From Clostridiaceae bacterium (GTDB taxonomy: Bacteria; Bacillota; Clostridia; Peptostreptococcales; Natronincolaceae), in contig JAFIFG010000035.1 in assembly GCA_020832135.1 (NCBI GenBank), positions 1-56,032 on the forward strand: 56,032 nt of DNA. Reading direction: 5' to 3'. How positions within the stretch are numbered: the stretch's first letter is position 1; each line of letters begins with the position of its first letter. A program made the position numbers and the translations under genes. This document shows positions 20,513 through 29,704 of this stretch, one piece after another. The notes beneath the pieces were generated by a model. It was not told the DNA's origin. It saw nothing but the letters and a program-made list of their open reading frames with translations, and did not search any database.

Positions 20513-21382
20513 ATGGCGAAAACCACTAAGAAGAGGGGTTTAGGTAAAGGACTGGAAGCCCTTATTCCACAGATCAATATAGTAGAGGAAGAAGTTACAG
20601 GGGATATAGTGAAGGATATTCCTATAAATAAAATATATCCAAACCCACATCAGCCAAGGAAAGACTTTAAGAAGGAGGCTATCGAAAGCCTTGCACAATC
20701 TATAAAAAATCATGGACTCATTCAACCAATTATAGTAACGGAACAACAGGATGGTTACATGATTATTGCTGGTGAAAGAAGGTGGAGGGCATCTAAAAGT
20801 ATAGAAGTAAAAGAAGTGTCTTGTATAGTAAGACAACATAGTGAACAACAATTAATAGAAATTGCCTTAATTGAAAATATACAAAGAGAAGATCTTAATG
20901 TTATAGAAGAAGGAGAAGCATATAAATATTTAATTGATAGATACAAAGTAACCCAAGATCAATTAGCAGAAGCAATGGGTAAGAGTAGGCCCTATATAGC
21001 TAACATTCTAAGACTACTACAGCTACATAGTGACATTATAGATATGATTAAAGAAGGTAGAATAACTGGTGGACATGGTAGAGCTTTATTAAGTATAAGC
21101 AACCCACAGGAACAATACCAGATCGCATTGAAGGTGGAAAGTGAAAAATTAAGTGTAAGACAAGTAGAAGAGTTGGTTAAGAGCTTAAACAACTCTAACA
21201 AAAAGGAAAAGACTGAAAAAAAGAAGGAATTTTTTATTATAGAAATTGAAGAAAACTTAAAAAGTCTTTTCGGCACAAAAGTAAATATAACAAAGGGAAG
21301 AAAAAAGGGGAAAATAGAAATTGAGTATTACAATGAGGGAGACTTAGAAAGAATATTAAGCTTGTTAGAAAAAAATCACTAA
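20513..21382 (+). CDS. parB: Chromosome partitioning protein ParB (Spo0J)
   Basis: This 289-aa parS-binding CTPase spreads along DNA to organise the origin region and load SMC. The N-terminus KKRGLGKGLEALIP contains the ParA-stimulating basic segment. Box II is AGERRWRASK, the core is IENIQREDLN, and the helix-turn-helix is VTQDQLAEAMGKSRPYIANI. It is coupled to parA with no gap, and a parS-like site lies one base after its stop. Confidence 0.97.
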   Translation: MAKTTKKRGLGKGLEALIPQINIVEEEVTGDIVKDIPINKIYPNPHQPRKDFKKEAIESLAQSIKNHGLIQPIIVTEQQDGYMIIAGERRWRASKSIEVKEVSCIVRQHSEQQLIEIALIENIQREDLNVIEEGEAYKYLIDRYKVTQDQLAEAMGKSRPYIANILRLLQLHSDIIDMIKEGRITGGHGRALLSISNPQEQYQIALKVESEKLSVRQVEELVKSLNNSNKKEKTEKKKEFFIIEIEENLKSLFGTKVNITKGRKKGKIEIEYYNEGDLERILSLLEKNH

Positions 21383-21398
21383 AATTTCACGTGAAACA
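21383..21398. promoter_or_regulatory. parS: parS-like centromere site
   Basis: The 16-mer centred on CACGTG matches the B. subtilis parS consensus TGTTTCACGTGAAACA at 14 of 16 positions; only the first two bases differ. It lies directly after the parB stop codon. It is the only such site noticed in the window. Confidence 0.85.
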
Positions 21399-21492
21399 TA
21401 TGATATGAAAAATCATATATATATAGCAATATTCGTAGAATATACTATAATATGAAATATATAACTGTAAATGTAAAAGAGGAGAGATATTC

Positions 21493-22641
21493 GTGACTTA
21501 TTTAGACAACGCTGCTACAACATACCCAAAACCAGAGGTTGTTTATGAAGCTGTTTTAAACACTATGAAAAATCATGGTGCCAATCCAGGGCGATCTGGC
21601 CATAAGTTAGCACTAGAGGCTGGAAGAACAATTTTTAAAGGAAGAGAAGTTATAGCTAAGTTTTTTAATATAGAAGATCCTATGCAAATTATATTTACCT
21701 CTAATGCGACAGATGCTTTAAACTTAGCTATCAAAGGCATATTAAAAAAAGGTGATCATGTTATTACCACCAGCATGGAACACAATTCAGTATTAAGGCC
21801 CATTAAATCATTAGAGAAAATAGGTGTAGAGAATACTATTATACAATGTAATCATCAAGGTATACTGAGCCCAGAGGATATAAGGAAGGCTATTAAAGAA
21901 AATACAAAACTTATTGCCGTTACACATGCCTCTAATATTACGGGAACTATTATGCCTATTGAAGAAATAGGCATAATAGCACGAGAAAAGAAAATCTTCC
22001 TATTAGTAGATGCTGCACAAACAGCAGGTGTTTATGATATTGATGTAAAAAGAATGAATATAGATCTATTGGCCACTGCAGGACATAAAGGATTACTAGG
22101 ACCTCAGGGAACAGGTATTCTCTATATTAAGGAAGATATTGAAGTAATGCATTACAAAGAAGGTGGAACTGGAAGTAAGTCTCAGGAGTTAACACAGCCA
22201 TTGATGCTACCAGATAGATATGAGAGTGGTACTCCCAATACTCCAGGAATAGCTGGCCTGACAGCAGGCATTGAATTTATATTGCAGGAGGGTATAGATA
22301 AAATAAGAAGGCATGAAGAAAGTCTTACTGAATATTTTATAGAGGAATTAAAAAAAATAGATAAAATTAAAATTTATGGTCCTCAGGATGCTACAAAGCA
22401 AGGAGCAGTGGTATCTATTAATATTGAAGAAGAGGATTCCTCTGAAATGGCATATATACTAGATAGTGTTTTCGATATTGCAACAAGACCAGGTCTTCAT
22501 TGCGCACCAATGGCCCATAAGACAATAGGAACTTTTGAGCAGGGAACAGTAAGATTTAGTTTTGGCTATTTCAATACAAAGGAAGATGTAGAGAAGGCTA
22601 TAGAAGCCCTAAAAACCATATGTGAGGAATTAGATCAATAA
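21493..22641 (+). CDS. Cysteine desulfurase family protein (class V aminotransferase)
   Basis: This 382-aa PLP enzyme of the Csd/SufS-like family starts with GTG after GAGGAGAG. The opening YLDNAATTYPKP is characteristic. The PLP lysine is in ATAGHKGLLGPQGTG, and DAAQTAG supplies the cofactor-binding Asp. The likely sulfur-accepting Cys is in RPGLHCAPMAHKT. Such enzymes take sulfur from cysteine for cofactors or tRNA. Neither an iscU/sufU scaffold nor a thiI lies beside it, so its sulfur acceptor is unknown. A hairpin terminator follows. Confidence 0.9.
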   Translation: MTYLDNAATTYPKPEVVYEAVLNTMKNHGANPGRSGHKLALEAGRTIFKGREVIAKFFNIEDPMQIIFTSNATDALNLAIKGILKKGDHVITTSMEHNSVLRPIKSLEKIGVENTIIQCNHQGILSPEDIRKAIKENTKLIAVTHASNITGTIMPIEEIGIIAREKKIFLLVDAAQTAGVYDIDVKRMNIDLLATAGHKGLLGPQGTGILYIKEDIEVMHYKEGGTGSKSQELTQPLMLPDRYESGTPNTPGIAGLTAGIEFILQEGIDKIRRHEESLTEYFIEELKKIDKIKIYGPQDATKQGAVVSINIEEEDSSEMAYILDSVFDIATRPGLHCAPMAHKTIGTFEQGTVRFSFGYFNTKEDVEKAIEALKTICEELDQ

Positions 22642-22642
22642 G

Positions 22643-22665
22643 GAAGCCGTAGGGCTTCTTTCTTT
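22643..22665 (+). terminator. Intrinsic terminator after the cysteine desulfurase gene
   Basis: GAAGCC (22643-22648) pairs with GGCTTC (22653-22658) around a 4-nt loop, followed by the T-rich TTCTTTAT. The short stem makes this a moderate terminator. Confidence 0.75.
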
Positions 22666-22791
22666 ATGTACCAAAATTTACATCGTGTTACCTTTAAAAA
22701 ATTAGCAGGAAATGTGTAGAAGATTGTAGAATATTACTGAATTAAAGTGTATAATTAGAAGAATGAAATTAGCAGTGGAAGGGGACAAAAC

Positions 22792-23340
22792 ATGGAATTT
22801 GTTTTAAGAACAATACAAACATATTCTTCAATTTTTATTTTAGGGAGTTTAAGTATTAATGTGATTTTAATTGTTTTATTGGCTGTTAATTATAGTGTTA
22901 CTTCATCCCTTAAGGACAAATACAAACGCTTAATGAAGGGAACCAGTGGTAAAAATATAGAGGATGTTTTGATGCAGCATATAGATAAAGTTCAAGAGGT
23001 GCAAGAGGAATTTAAAGATATTTATACAAAAATTGATGTATTAGATAATAGAATGAGTTTTTGCATACAGAATGTGGGTATTGTTAGATATAATGCCTTC
23101 GAAGATGTAGGCAGTGATTTAAGTTACTCTGTTGCTATATTAGATGAAAACAATAATGGGATCCTATTAACTGGTATTCATGGAAGAAATGAAACTGTTT
23201 CCTATGCTAAGCCTATAAAAAATGGAAGTTCAAATTATAATCTTTCTGTAGAAGAAATGCAGGCATTAGAGCGAGCTAAATCAAATGACTTAGATAAAAT
23301 ACAGGTAAAAGGTATTAGAAGTCAGAAAAATGTTGGTTAG
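22792..23340 (+). CDS. DUF4446 family membrane-anchored protein
   Basis: This 182-aa protein has one N-terminal transmembrane helix (about residues 15-33), then a predicted coiled segment up to about 85, and a globular C-terminal part containing MSFCIQNVGIVRYNAFEDVGSDLSYSVAILDENNNG. This is the recognisable core of DUF4446, a family common near parB in Clostridia. No catalytic residues are evident and the function is not known. GAAGGGG lies upstream. Confidence 0.85.
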   Translation: MEFVLRTIQTYSSIFILGSLSINVILIVLLAVNYSVTSSLKDKYKRLMKGTSGKNIEDVLMQHIDKVQEVQEEFKDIYTKIDVLDNRMSFCIQNVGIVRYNAFEDVGSDLSYSVAILDENNNGILLTGIHGRNETVSYAKPIKNGSSNYNLSVEEMQALERAKSNDLDKIQVKGIRSQKNVG

Positions 23341-23574
23341 TTGAAGACTTTGAGTTACTTATTCATTGTAAACCCAGTGGCGGATAGCTATAACCACTGC
23401 AGTAGGAGATGCAGAGAAAATAGCTAGACAGGCTGAAGAGGGTAAAATATAAAGATTGTTTGTAAAGAAAAACTAGAAATTAATGCTGATGGAGATATCG
23501 TGCATAGTAATGATATTGAGTTTAAAATTTCAGATAGAAAATTACAAGTTATCATTGATCCTTTAACTTACTGA
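23341..23574 (+). pseudogene. Diacylglycerol/lipid kinase remnant (internal deletions)
   Basis: Three pieces of a DagK/YegS-type lipid kinase can be read in changing frames. The first is LKTLSYLFIVNPVA (23341-23382), the start of the catalytic domain. The second is ITTAVGDAEKIARQAEEGK (about 23389-23445), normally some 35 residues further in. The third is KIVCKEKLEINADGDIVHSN onward to a stop at 23572-23574, matching the family's C-terminal end. The GGDG nucleotide loop and most of the body are missing, so the gene cannot be functional. It begins one base after the DUF4446 stop and is followed by its own terminator. Confidence 0.75.
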
Positions 23575-23594
23575 AGTTTAAGGATTATTTTTTT
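23560..23594 (+). terminator. Intrinsic terminator after the lipid kinase remnant
   Basis: CCTTTAACTT (23560-23569) pairs with AAGTTTAAGG (23574-23583) with one mismatch and a 4-nt loop, followed by ATTATTTTTTT. It overlaps the end of the pseudogene frame and would have ended the original gene. Confidence 0.8.
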
Positions 23595-23643
23595 GCATGA
23601 AAAAATAACCTTCTTGGGATACTAAACCAAGGAGGTGTTGTTG

Positions 23644-23904
23644 ATGAAAAGAATAGCAGTACAAAACGATTTGCATGATGTAAGGAAAGAATTAGAAGAT
23701 CGGGGTTATGAAGTCGTAGACTTCTATGAAAAAGGTGTTGTGGATGCAATTGTATATATAGACGATCACTCGGGTCTGCAAAATTTAAACAATGTGAAGG
23801 ATACAGATAATTATGGTGCCATATTGATAAATGCAAATAATAGAACAGTAGATGAAATACAATTTATCATTGAATCTAGGAGATATGGTAGTTTGTTTAA
23901 TTAA
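23644..23904 (+). CDS. YkuS/UPF0180 family protein
   Basis: This 86-aa protein, MKRIAVQNDLHDVRKELEDRGYEV at its start, has the layout of the UPF0180 (YkuS) family of small Firmicute proteins of unknown function: an N-terminal segment predicting strand-helix, DAIVYI in the middle, then ILINANNRTVDEIQFIIESRR. The ATG at 23644 is 8 nt after GGAGG. Upstream GTG/TTG codons overlap the ribosome-binding site and are unlikely. No function can be assigned. Confidence 0.75.
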   Translation: MKRIAVQNDLHDVRKELEDRGYEVVDFYEKGVVDAIVYIDDHSGLQNLNNVKDTDNYGAILINANNRTVDEIQFIIESRRYGSLFN

Positions 23905-23910
23905 AGGTAA

Positions 23911-24000
23911 AATAAAAGATAAGAATAGGATTGAGGTTAAGGTTGAAGTTTAGTGAAGGCTATATTTTTACCTTAACCTTAAATTTTGTCTTTTATATTA
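23911..24000. terminator. Long imperfect bidirectional hairpin between ykuS and yyaC
   Basis: GGTTAAGGT (23935-23943) pairs with ACCTTAACC (23970-23978), and outer AT-rich arms (AAAAGATAA with TTGTCTTTT) extend the stem. A- and T-runs at both ends would give U-tracts in either direction. It separates two convergent genes. Confidence 0.65.
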
Positions 24001-24002
24001 TT

Positions 24003-24590
24003 TTATGATAACATCTTTTCTTTATTTAATTTCCAAAGAGAAAATTTAATGCCTTCGGAAATTGTGTCAGCCATTTTCATGACGAGATTTAGTCTGGTAT
24101 TTTGTAAAATCATATACTCCATATATCCCCCTAAATTTACAATCCCCATAACATGTAAATCTCCTACTGATGGAAGAATTTTGTTTACTCCTGCTCCTGG
24201 GGATATAGGTCCATCCCCCATAGTGATGTAACCTACTCGTTCCATTCTACCCAAACAGGCATCAATAGCTATTATAAAAGGATTTTCAAAAATAGAATAT
24301 ATCTTATCTATATAATCCTTTAGGTTTTTAGCATGAACTGGTTCATCGAGGGTGCCATAAACATGAATATTTTCGTGCCGTAACAAAGGTTTCTCTAATT
24401 TGTAGCCAACAAGGGGACCTAAGGCATCTCCAGTTGAACGATCTGTACCTATACATAAAAATACAAGGTTACTATAGGAGGAATTATAATATTTTTGAAG
24501 ATATTCAGTAAAAAGCCCGCTAAAGTCTAAGTGAGACATACGACTGTTTATATCAATAGAATTAGATTTTTTTGAAATAGAAAAAGCCAC
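24003..24590 (-). CDS. yyaC: Spore protease YyaC (DUF1256)
   Basis: This 195-aa protein has the YyaC/DUF1256 core: LVFLCIGTDRSTGDALGPLVG, the conserved DEPVHA segment, IAIDACLG, and GDGPISPGAGV. The fold is related to the germination protease GPR, and the family is restricted to endospore formers. It starts with GTG after AGGAGGAG. It is transcribed opposite to its neighbours. Proteolytic activity is inferred from the family name and is not demonstrated by visible catalytic residues. Confidence 0.9.
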   Translation of the reverse strand: MAFSISKKSNSIDINSRMSHLDFSGLFTEYLQKYYNSSYSNLVFLCIGTDRSTGDALGPLVGYKLEKPLLRHENIHVYGTLDEPVHAKNLKDYIDKIYSIFENPFIIAIDACLGRMERVGYITMGDGPISPGAGVNKILPSVGDLHVMGIVNLGGYMEYMILQNTRLNLVMKMADTISEGIKFSLWKLNKEKMLS

Positions 24591-24841
24591 AAACTCTCCT
24601 CCTTTATTAGGATAACTAAAGTAGCATAATTATTAGTTTTTGTCTGAAGACAGTAAAAGAAATTACACAAACTCAGTGTGTAATATAACTTAAGTGTGCC
24701 CTTAAAAATTTAATTTCATACTTATTATTATTTTGGCTCTAGCATTCTTAAATTTTTAAAGTAAAGATAGTGGAAAGAATTACATAAGCAGATTTAATAA
24801 AGAAGCATATCCCTCCTAAGGAAACCAATATACTGTAAAGT

Positions 24842-24857
24842 AGGCTTAATTAAGCCT
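24842..24857. repeat. Perfect 16-bp palindrome in the ykvI 5' region
   Basis: AGGCTTAATTAAGCCT is a perfect palindrome 31 bp before the ykvI ATG and is followed by TGTTTTATTTTG. It could be an operator or a weak attenuator hairpin. The rest of 24591-24888 also contains a TTACACA/TGTGTAA hairpin (24662-24682) but no gene. Confidence 0.5.
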
Positions 24858-24888
24858 TGTTTTATTTTGATTTCAAGGAGGAATTTCT

Positions 24889-25977
24889 ATGACTAGAAGA
24901 GAATCTATTACTACTTTAGCTACTGTATATATAGGTACCGTTATAGGGGCTGGTTTTGCATCCGGACAGGAAATTATGCAATTTTTTGGAGAATATGGAA
25001 TTCATGGAATTTTGGGTGTAGGTGTTTCAACTATATTGATTATGATTATTGCCTCTACCATTTTAAAAAGAGTATATAGACAAAATATCCATAGCTTTGA
25101 AGAGTTTGCCTCCTTTTATTTCACAAAAAGAATATTATGGTGGGTAAATATTCTATTAGCCTTTTTGTTACTGGTGGGATACTTTGTTATGTTGGCTGGT
25201 GCTGGGGCAGTTACAAAACATAATTTAGGCATAGCACCTCTTTATGGTATAGTTATTATGTCAGTGATTAATTTTATTGTTTTTCAATTTGGGGTAAGGG
25301 GTATAGCTAAAGCCAATAATTTCATAGTACCTATATTAATAAGTATTATTTTCCTTGTTAGCTTTTTTGTAGTAAAAAACAACAACTTTATATTTAGCAA
25401 TGTACATGGGGAAGTACTGCTAAAACTGGATAATATAACAATGTTAAGCAAATCAATGATACAAAGAGAAATTGTATTTACACATTTTGGGTGGATTGCA
25501 TCATCTGTTGTATATGCCGCACACAATAGTATAGGAGCTATTGTGGTAATGACCTCCTTTAGGCCAGTGATTTATGATGAAAAGGCGGCGAAGTATGGTG
25601 GGTTATTGGGTGGATTAGGCTTAGGGATATTAGCACTACTAATATTAATCAGCATACTAACCCTGTATACAGATGTTATGGGGTTAGAGGTACCGATGGT
25701 TGCAGCAGCACATTCATTAGGAGAAATCCCCAAAAATATCTACAGTATTGTTTTGCTTCTAGCTATGTTTACTACAGCAATAGCTAATGGATATGCTTGT
25801 ATATTAAGACTTTCTTTTATAACAGGTATAAGAAAAAATTATACAATGATGTTTATTTGCTTAGCATCTATTCCATTGGCTATGTTAGGCTTTAAAAATT
25901 TAGTTTCTTTTTTCTATCCTATTTTTGGCTATATGGGTTTTTTCTTTATTGTAGCTATACTGTTCAAAAAGAAGTAG
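24889..25977 (+). CDS. YkvI family membrane transporter
   Basis: This 362-aa protein has about ten hydrophobic segments. It opens TLATVYIGTVIGAGFASGQE, the glycine-rich unwound first helix of the YkvI family, related to the LeuT-fold amino-acid transporters. A second family landmark, ASSVVYAAHNSIGAIVV, lies near residue 210. Its substrate is unknown. AAGGAGG precedes the ATG. It stands alone between yyaC and the DUF5711 gene. Confidence 0.85.
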   Translation: MTRRESITTLATVYIGTVIGAGFASGQEIMQFFGEYGIHGILGVGVSTILIMIIASTILKRVYRQNIHSFEEFASFYFTKRILWWVNILLAFLLLVGYFVMLAGAGAVTKHNLGIAPLYGIVIMSVINFIVFQFGVRGIAKANNFIVPILISIIFLVSFFVVKNNNFIFSNVHGEVLLKLDNITMLSKSMIQREIVFTHFGWIASSVVYAAHNSIGAIVVMTSFRPVIYDEKAAKYGGLLGGLGLGILALLILISILTLYTDVMGLEVPMVAAAHSLGEIPKNIYSIVLLLAMFTTAIANGYACILRLSFITGIRKNYTMMFICLASIPLAMLGFKNLVSFFYPIFGYMGFFFIVAILFKKK

Positions 25978-26075
25978 ATAACCATCATTTCCTTGGAAAT
26001 CAAAAGAGGATTTTGAAAGCTTTTGATGAATACTAAAGAATACATATTTGTTTCCTATGAAATAGGAGGGATAAG

Positions 26076-27188
26076 ATGAGGGTGAAAAACAGATTTTGGG
26101 GTATATTGATAGCCGTGATTATCTTAATATTTATTAGTCTGAAGGCAACTAACCACATAAGAACAATAGGTATGTCTGAAGGCAAAAACATAAATATAGT
26201 AAAAGAAATAGAAACAGATTATCATAATGATGTTGCCTATGAAAAGTTCAAAAAAGGTATACTTCAATATTGGGGAGGAATATTATATTTTTATGATGAA
26301 ATAGGGGAACAAAAATGGAATATACACTTAGGTATTTCAAATCCTGTAATAAGAGTTAGCAAAGATGCTGTTTATGTAATGGATAAAGGGTTAAATCAAA
26401 TTGTTGCTTTAGATGAAGGAAAAGTCAAATATAGATACACTGCAGATGGACCTTTAAGTAATTTTAAAGTGTGTGATGATAATTATGTATTATTACAAAA
26501 AACACCCCATAGAAGTACAACGGAGTTAATTGTTTTAAATCAACAAGGATCTAAAAGCAGTATTATTAAGGTGGGGGAAGGAAACATAATGAACATAGCT
26601 ATTTCACAAAAAAATGATTTGATAGCTATCAATACTCTAGCAACAAACAGTGGGTTAGAAAGCAATTTATTAACCTATGATTTTGAAGGGAATCTTTTAG
26701 CTTCAAAAAGTCTACGGGAACAGCTTGTTTTAAAATTCTCCTATGATGGAAGGGGCAACTTGATTGTAGTAACAGATGAAGAAATAATTGCAATAAATAG
26801 AGATAATAAAATTTTATGGGAAAGTTTTATAGATAAAACTCAATTATTCCAAAGTTTAGTCTCAGATTATATGGTTGTATATAGTGGTGAAGAAGGTAGA
26901 AATCGTTTTATTCATACAGGGGAAGGAAAAAACATAAAAATATTACGGTATAATGGACAAAATATAGGAACCGTTAAATTAAAGGAAGATCTTCAAGGCA
27001 TTGATTTATATGAAGAAAATATTATAGCTTATTCATCAAGAACGATATATCTGTTAGATAAAAGAGGCAATATAAAAATGGAGCACAAATACTATAGTGA
27101 TATAGAAGAGGTTTTGATGACCTCCAATGGCAGTATGGTAATAGTGACGAAAGAGAAGGTAGTCTTTATAAGAATCAATGGGGGCTAA
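26076..27188 (+). CDS. DUF5711 family membrane-anchored beta-propeller-like protein
   Basis: This 370-aa protein has a single N-terminal membrane helix (about residues 8-25), followed by repeated strands of PQQ/WD-like character such as ILQYWGGILYFYDEIGEQKW and NIIAYSSRTIYLLDKRGNI. The C-terminal part is thus predicted to be an extracytoplasmic propeller of about seven blades. No enzymatic residues are seen. It lies 12 nt before cvpA, a pairing that suggests a shared envelope function. The family call rests on overall pattern. Confidence 0.7.
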   Translation: MRVKNRFWGILIAVIILIFISLKATNHIRTIGMSEGKNINIVKEIETDYHNDVAYEKFKKGILQYWGGILYFYDEIGEQKWNIHLGISNPVIRVSKDAVYVMDKGLNQIVALDEGKVKYRYTADGPLSNFKVCDDNYVLLQKTPHRSTTELIVLNQQGSKSSIIKVGEGNIMNIAISQKNDLIAINTLATNSGLESNLLTYDFEGNLLASKSLREQLVLKFSYDGRGNLIVVTDEEIIAINRDNKILWESFIDKTQLFQSLVSDYMVVYSGEEGRNRFIHTGEGKNIKILRYNGQNIGTVKLKEDLQGIDLYEENIIAYSSRTIYLLDKRGNIKMEHKYYSDIEEVLMTSNGSMVIVTKEKVVFIRINGG

Positions 27189-27200
27189 GGAGGATTTAAA

Positions 27201-27869
27201 ATGACATGGATAGATATGCTATTTATTATACTGTTGGGTTTTAGTAGTATGATAGGTTATAAAAAAGGGTTTATACTAACATTATTTAGTTTGGGGAGTT
27301 ATGTTGTAGCAGCTTTTTTCACAAGATTGTATTACACAGAACTTTCCCATTGGCTACAGAATCAAGCTTTCTTTTCCAGTAGAATAAGATATTTTGCAGG
27401 AAATGCATTTGATCTTAACATGCCTACAGCAACGGGGGTAACAGAAGAAATCAATTCAAAGTTACCAACATTTCTACAACAGCACTTGGTTAATAAAATG
27501 GACCTAGAGGTTTATGCTGAGCAGACAATGGAAACAGTAAAATACCATATTGAAGGCATTTTAACTACCTTCTTTATAAATGTAGTAAGCATTGTACTGT
27601 TATTTTTTGTTATTAGGATAATTATTTTACTTATAGGACACTTAGTAAATGGAGTGTTTCAACTACCTGTATTAAATACATTTAATAATATAGGAGGAGT
27701 AGTGTTAGGAGTAGTAAGGGGCATTATGATGATTCTTATTATTTTGTTAATCATGATACCTATCTCTATAGCATCCCCTGAGGGGATGGTATCTGGTGCA
27801 CTGGAAGCATCCATAATATTACCATTATTCTCTAATAACCTTTTACCTTATATATTGGCATGGTTGTAG
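27201..27869 (+). CDS. CvpA family membrane protein
   Basis: This 222-aa protein has four hydrophobic segments. Its first helix, WIDMLFIILLGFSSMIGYKKGF, carries the glycine-rich, basic-ended pattern of CvpA/colicin V production family members, and NIGGVVLGVVRGIMMILI forms a later helix. The family is widespread and poorly understood; E. coli CvpA is needed for colicin V production. AAGGAGG precedes the ATG. Probably one operon with the DUF5711 gene. Confidence 0.85.
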   Translation: MTWIDMLFIILLGFSSMIGYKKGFILTLFSLGSYVVAAFFTRLYYTELSHWLQNQAFFSSRIRYFAGNAFDLNMPTATGVTEEINSKLPTFLQQHLVNKMDLEVYAEQTMETVKYHIEGILTTFFINVVSIVLLFFVIRIIILLIGHLVNGVFQLPVLNTFNNIGGVVLGVVRGIMMILIILLIMIPISIASPEGMVSGALEASIILPLFSNNLLPYILAWL

Positions 27870-27940
27870 GATTTTTTATGTGGTATAATAATAGAAGAAC
27901 TATAATTAAAGGAAATCTTACAAAATGAAGGTGATTTTAT

Positions 27941-29623
27941 ATGTCTTACAAGGCTTTATATAGAAAGTGGAGACCACAGAAATTTGAAGATGTTATAGGA
28001 CAAGACCATATTACCACTACCTTAAAAAATCAAATGAAGAGTGAAAATATTTCTCATGCTTATTTGTTTTCTGGCACGAGGGGAACGGGTAAAACCTCTA
28101 CAGCTAAGATATTTGCAAGAGGAATAAATTGTCTAAATCCTGATGAGTTTAACCCATGTAATGAATGTGAAGTATGCAAAGGCATATTAACAGAAAACAT
28201 TATGGATGTAGTAGAAATAGATGCTGCTTCTAATAATGGGGTAGATCATATAAGAGAATTAAGAGAGAATGTAAAGTATCCTCCATCAAAGGGAAAATAT
28301 AAGGTGTATATTATAGATGAGGTTCATATGCTTAGTTCGGGAGCGTTTAATGCTCTACTTAAAACTCTAGAGGAGCCACCTCAGCATGTGGTGTTTATTT
28401 TAGCTACTACGGATCCTCAAAAACTTCCGGCAACTATCTTGTCTAGATGTCAAAGATTTGACTTTAAAGCTGTTACCACAAAAGATATGATGAAAAGACT
28501 AGCTACTATTTGTAATGCAATGGAGATTGAAACAGAAGAAGAGGCTCTAAGAATGATAGCCATTAATGCTAATGGTGCCTTAAGAGACGCACTTAGTATA
28601 TTGGAGCAATGCATATCCTTTAGCAGAGGCAGATTAACCTATGATGAAGTTATAGATACTTTAGGGATCGTAAATTATCAATTCGTATTTGATTTAATAC
28701 AATATATTTCTCAAAAGAACACATCAAAAGCAATAGAAGTTCTTCAACAAATAGTAGGAGAAGGTAAAGATGTACAGCAATTGATAAAGGATTTAATTAA
28801 TCACCTAAGAAACCTACTAATGGTTAAAATTAAAGTGGATTTAGAGGATCAATTACAGCTGTCAGCAGAGGTTTTACAAAAAATAAAGGAACAAAGCACC
28901 GTCTTTCACACTGATGATCTAGTAGAATACATACATATTCTATCAGAGGCTGAAGCAAAGGCCAAATATGCCACACAGCCTAAAATACTACTGGAGGTGG
29001 CGATTGTTTCTCTATGTCAAGAAAAGGGATATAGCTCTTTAGAGGACCTAGCTGCCAAGGTTAGAGAGCTGGAGTCTGTGCTACAAGGAAAAACTACAGA
29101 GTTGCCAGTGAGAAACAGTATTAAGAAGGAACAAGCAAAACAAGAAAGCAAAGAGTATGAAAAAATAGATGAGCATAAAGAAAAAGAACAACAAAAACCT
29201 CGACTAAAGGAAGCTGAAGTAGAAACAGAAGCAATTTCTCAAACAATAGAAACTCCACAGGAACCACTTGACTTCGACAGGATTAAAAATAAGTGGCAGG
29301 AGGTACTAGAATTTATAAGGAAAGATAAAAAAGCACAAATACAAGCATTATTAAAGGAAGGCGAACTACAGTATACTCAAAAAAATACTTTAGTTATCAG
29401 CTTGAAGGATGGTTTTGGTTTCCATAGGGAAGCATTGGAAAAGAAAAAAAACAAAGAATATATAATGGATGTTGTTGAAAAGATAACAGGTGAAAAAGCA
29501 AAAATTTCCTTTGTAATGGAACATGAAATACTTCCTAAGGAAAGAAAAGAAGATGAAGAAGTTATTATTGAAAAATTAAAACAAGTAGTACCTGATCATT
29601 TATTACAAATTTATGATGAATAG
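27941..29623 (+). CDS. dnaX: DNA polymerase III subunits gamma/tau
   Basis: This 560-aa AAA+ clamp-loader subunit has Walker A GTRGTGKT (residues 45-52), a zinc module with Cys64, Cys73, Cys76 and Cys79, Walker B IIDEVHML, the SRC sensor region SRCQRFDF, and a tau-type C-terminal extension after about residue 380 rich in Lys and Glu. No slippery A-run frameshift signal was evident, so a separate gamma product is not predicted. It starts the dnaX-ybaB-recR-yaaL-bofA group. Confidence 0.97.
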   Translation: MSYKALYRKWRPQKFEDVIGQDHITTTLKNQMKSENISHAYLFSGTRGTGKTSTAKIFARGINCLNPDEFNPCNECEVCKGILTENIMDVVEIDAASNNGVDHIRELRENVKYPPSKGKYKVYIIDEVHMLSSGAFNALLKTLEEPPQHVVFILATTDPQKLPATILSRCQRFDFKAVTTKDMMKRLATICNAMEIETEEEALRMIAINANGALRDALSILEQCISFSRGRLTYDEVIDTLGIVNYQFVFDLIQYISQKNTSKAIEVLQQIVGEGKDVQQLIKDLINHLRNLLMVKIKVDLEDQLQLSAEVLQKIKEQSTVFHTDDLVEYIHILSEAEAKAKYATQPKILLEVAIVSLCQEKGYSSLEDLAAKVRELESVLQGKTTELPVRNSIKKEQAKQESKEYEKIDEHKEKEQQKPRLKEAEVETEAISQTIETPQEPLDFDRIKNKWQEVLEFIRKDKKAQIQALLKEGELQYTQKNTLVISLKDGFGFHREALEKKKNKEYIMDVVEKITGEKAKISFVMEHEILPKERKEDEEVIIEKLKQVVPDHLLQIYDE

Positions 29624-29704
29624 ATAAATTTGGTAGATTTATGATATAATAACAAATAAGTTAGAATAATAATAAATAAAAGAAAAAATTAAGGAGGTAA
29701 TACT

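Noticed and set aside
23585-23836. Minus-strand open frame opposite ykuS
   Set aside because: His/Leu/Pro-rich antisense shadow lacking a ribosome-binding site, covering the terminator of the kinase remnant.
27870-27940. Possible SRP (4.5S/scRNA) gene before dnaX
   Set aside because: The gap is only 71 bp and shows no GGAA/GNAR-capped SRP Alu or S-domain hairpin.
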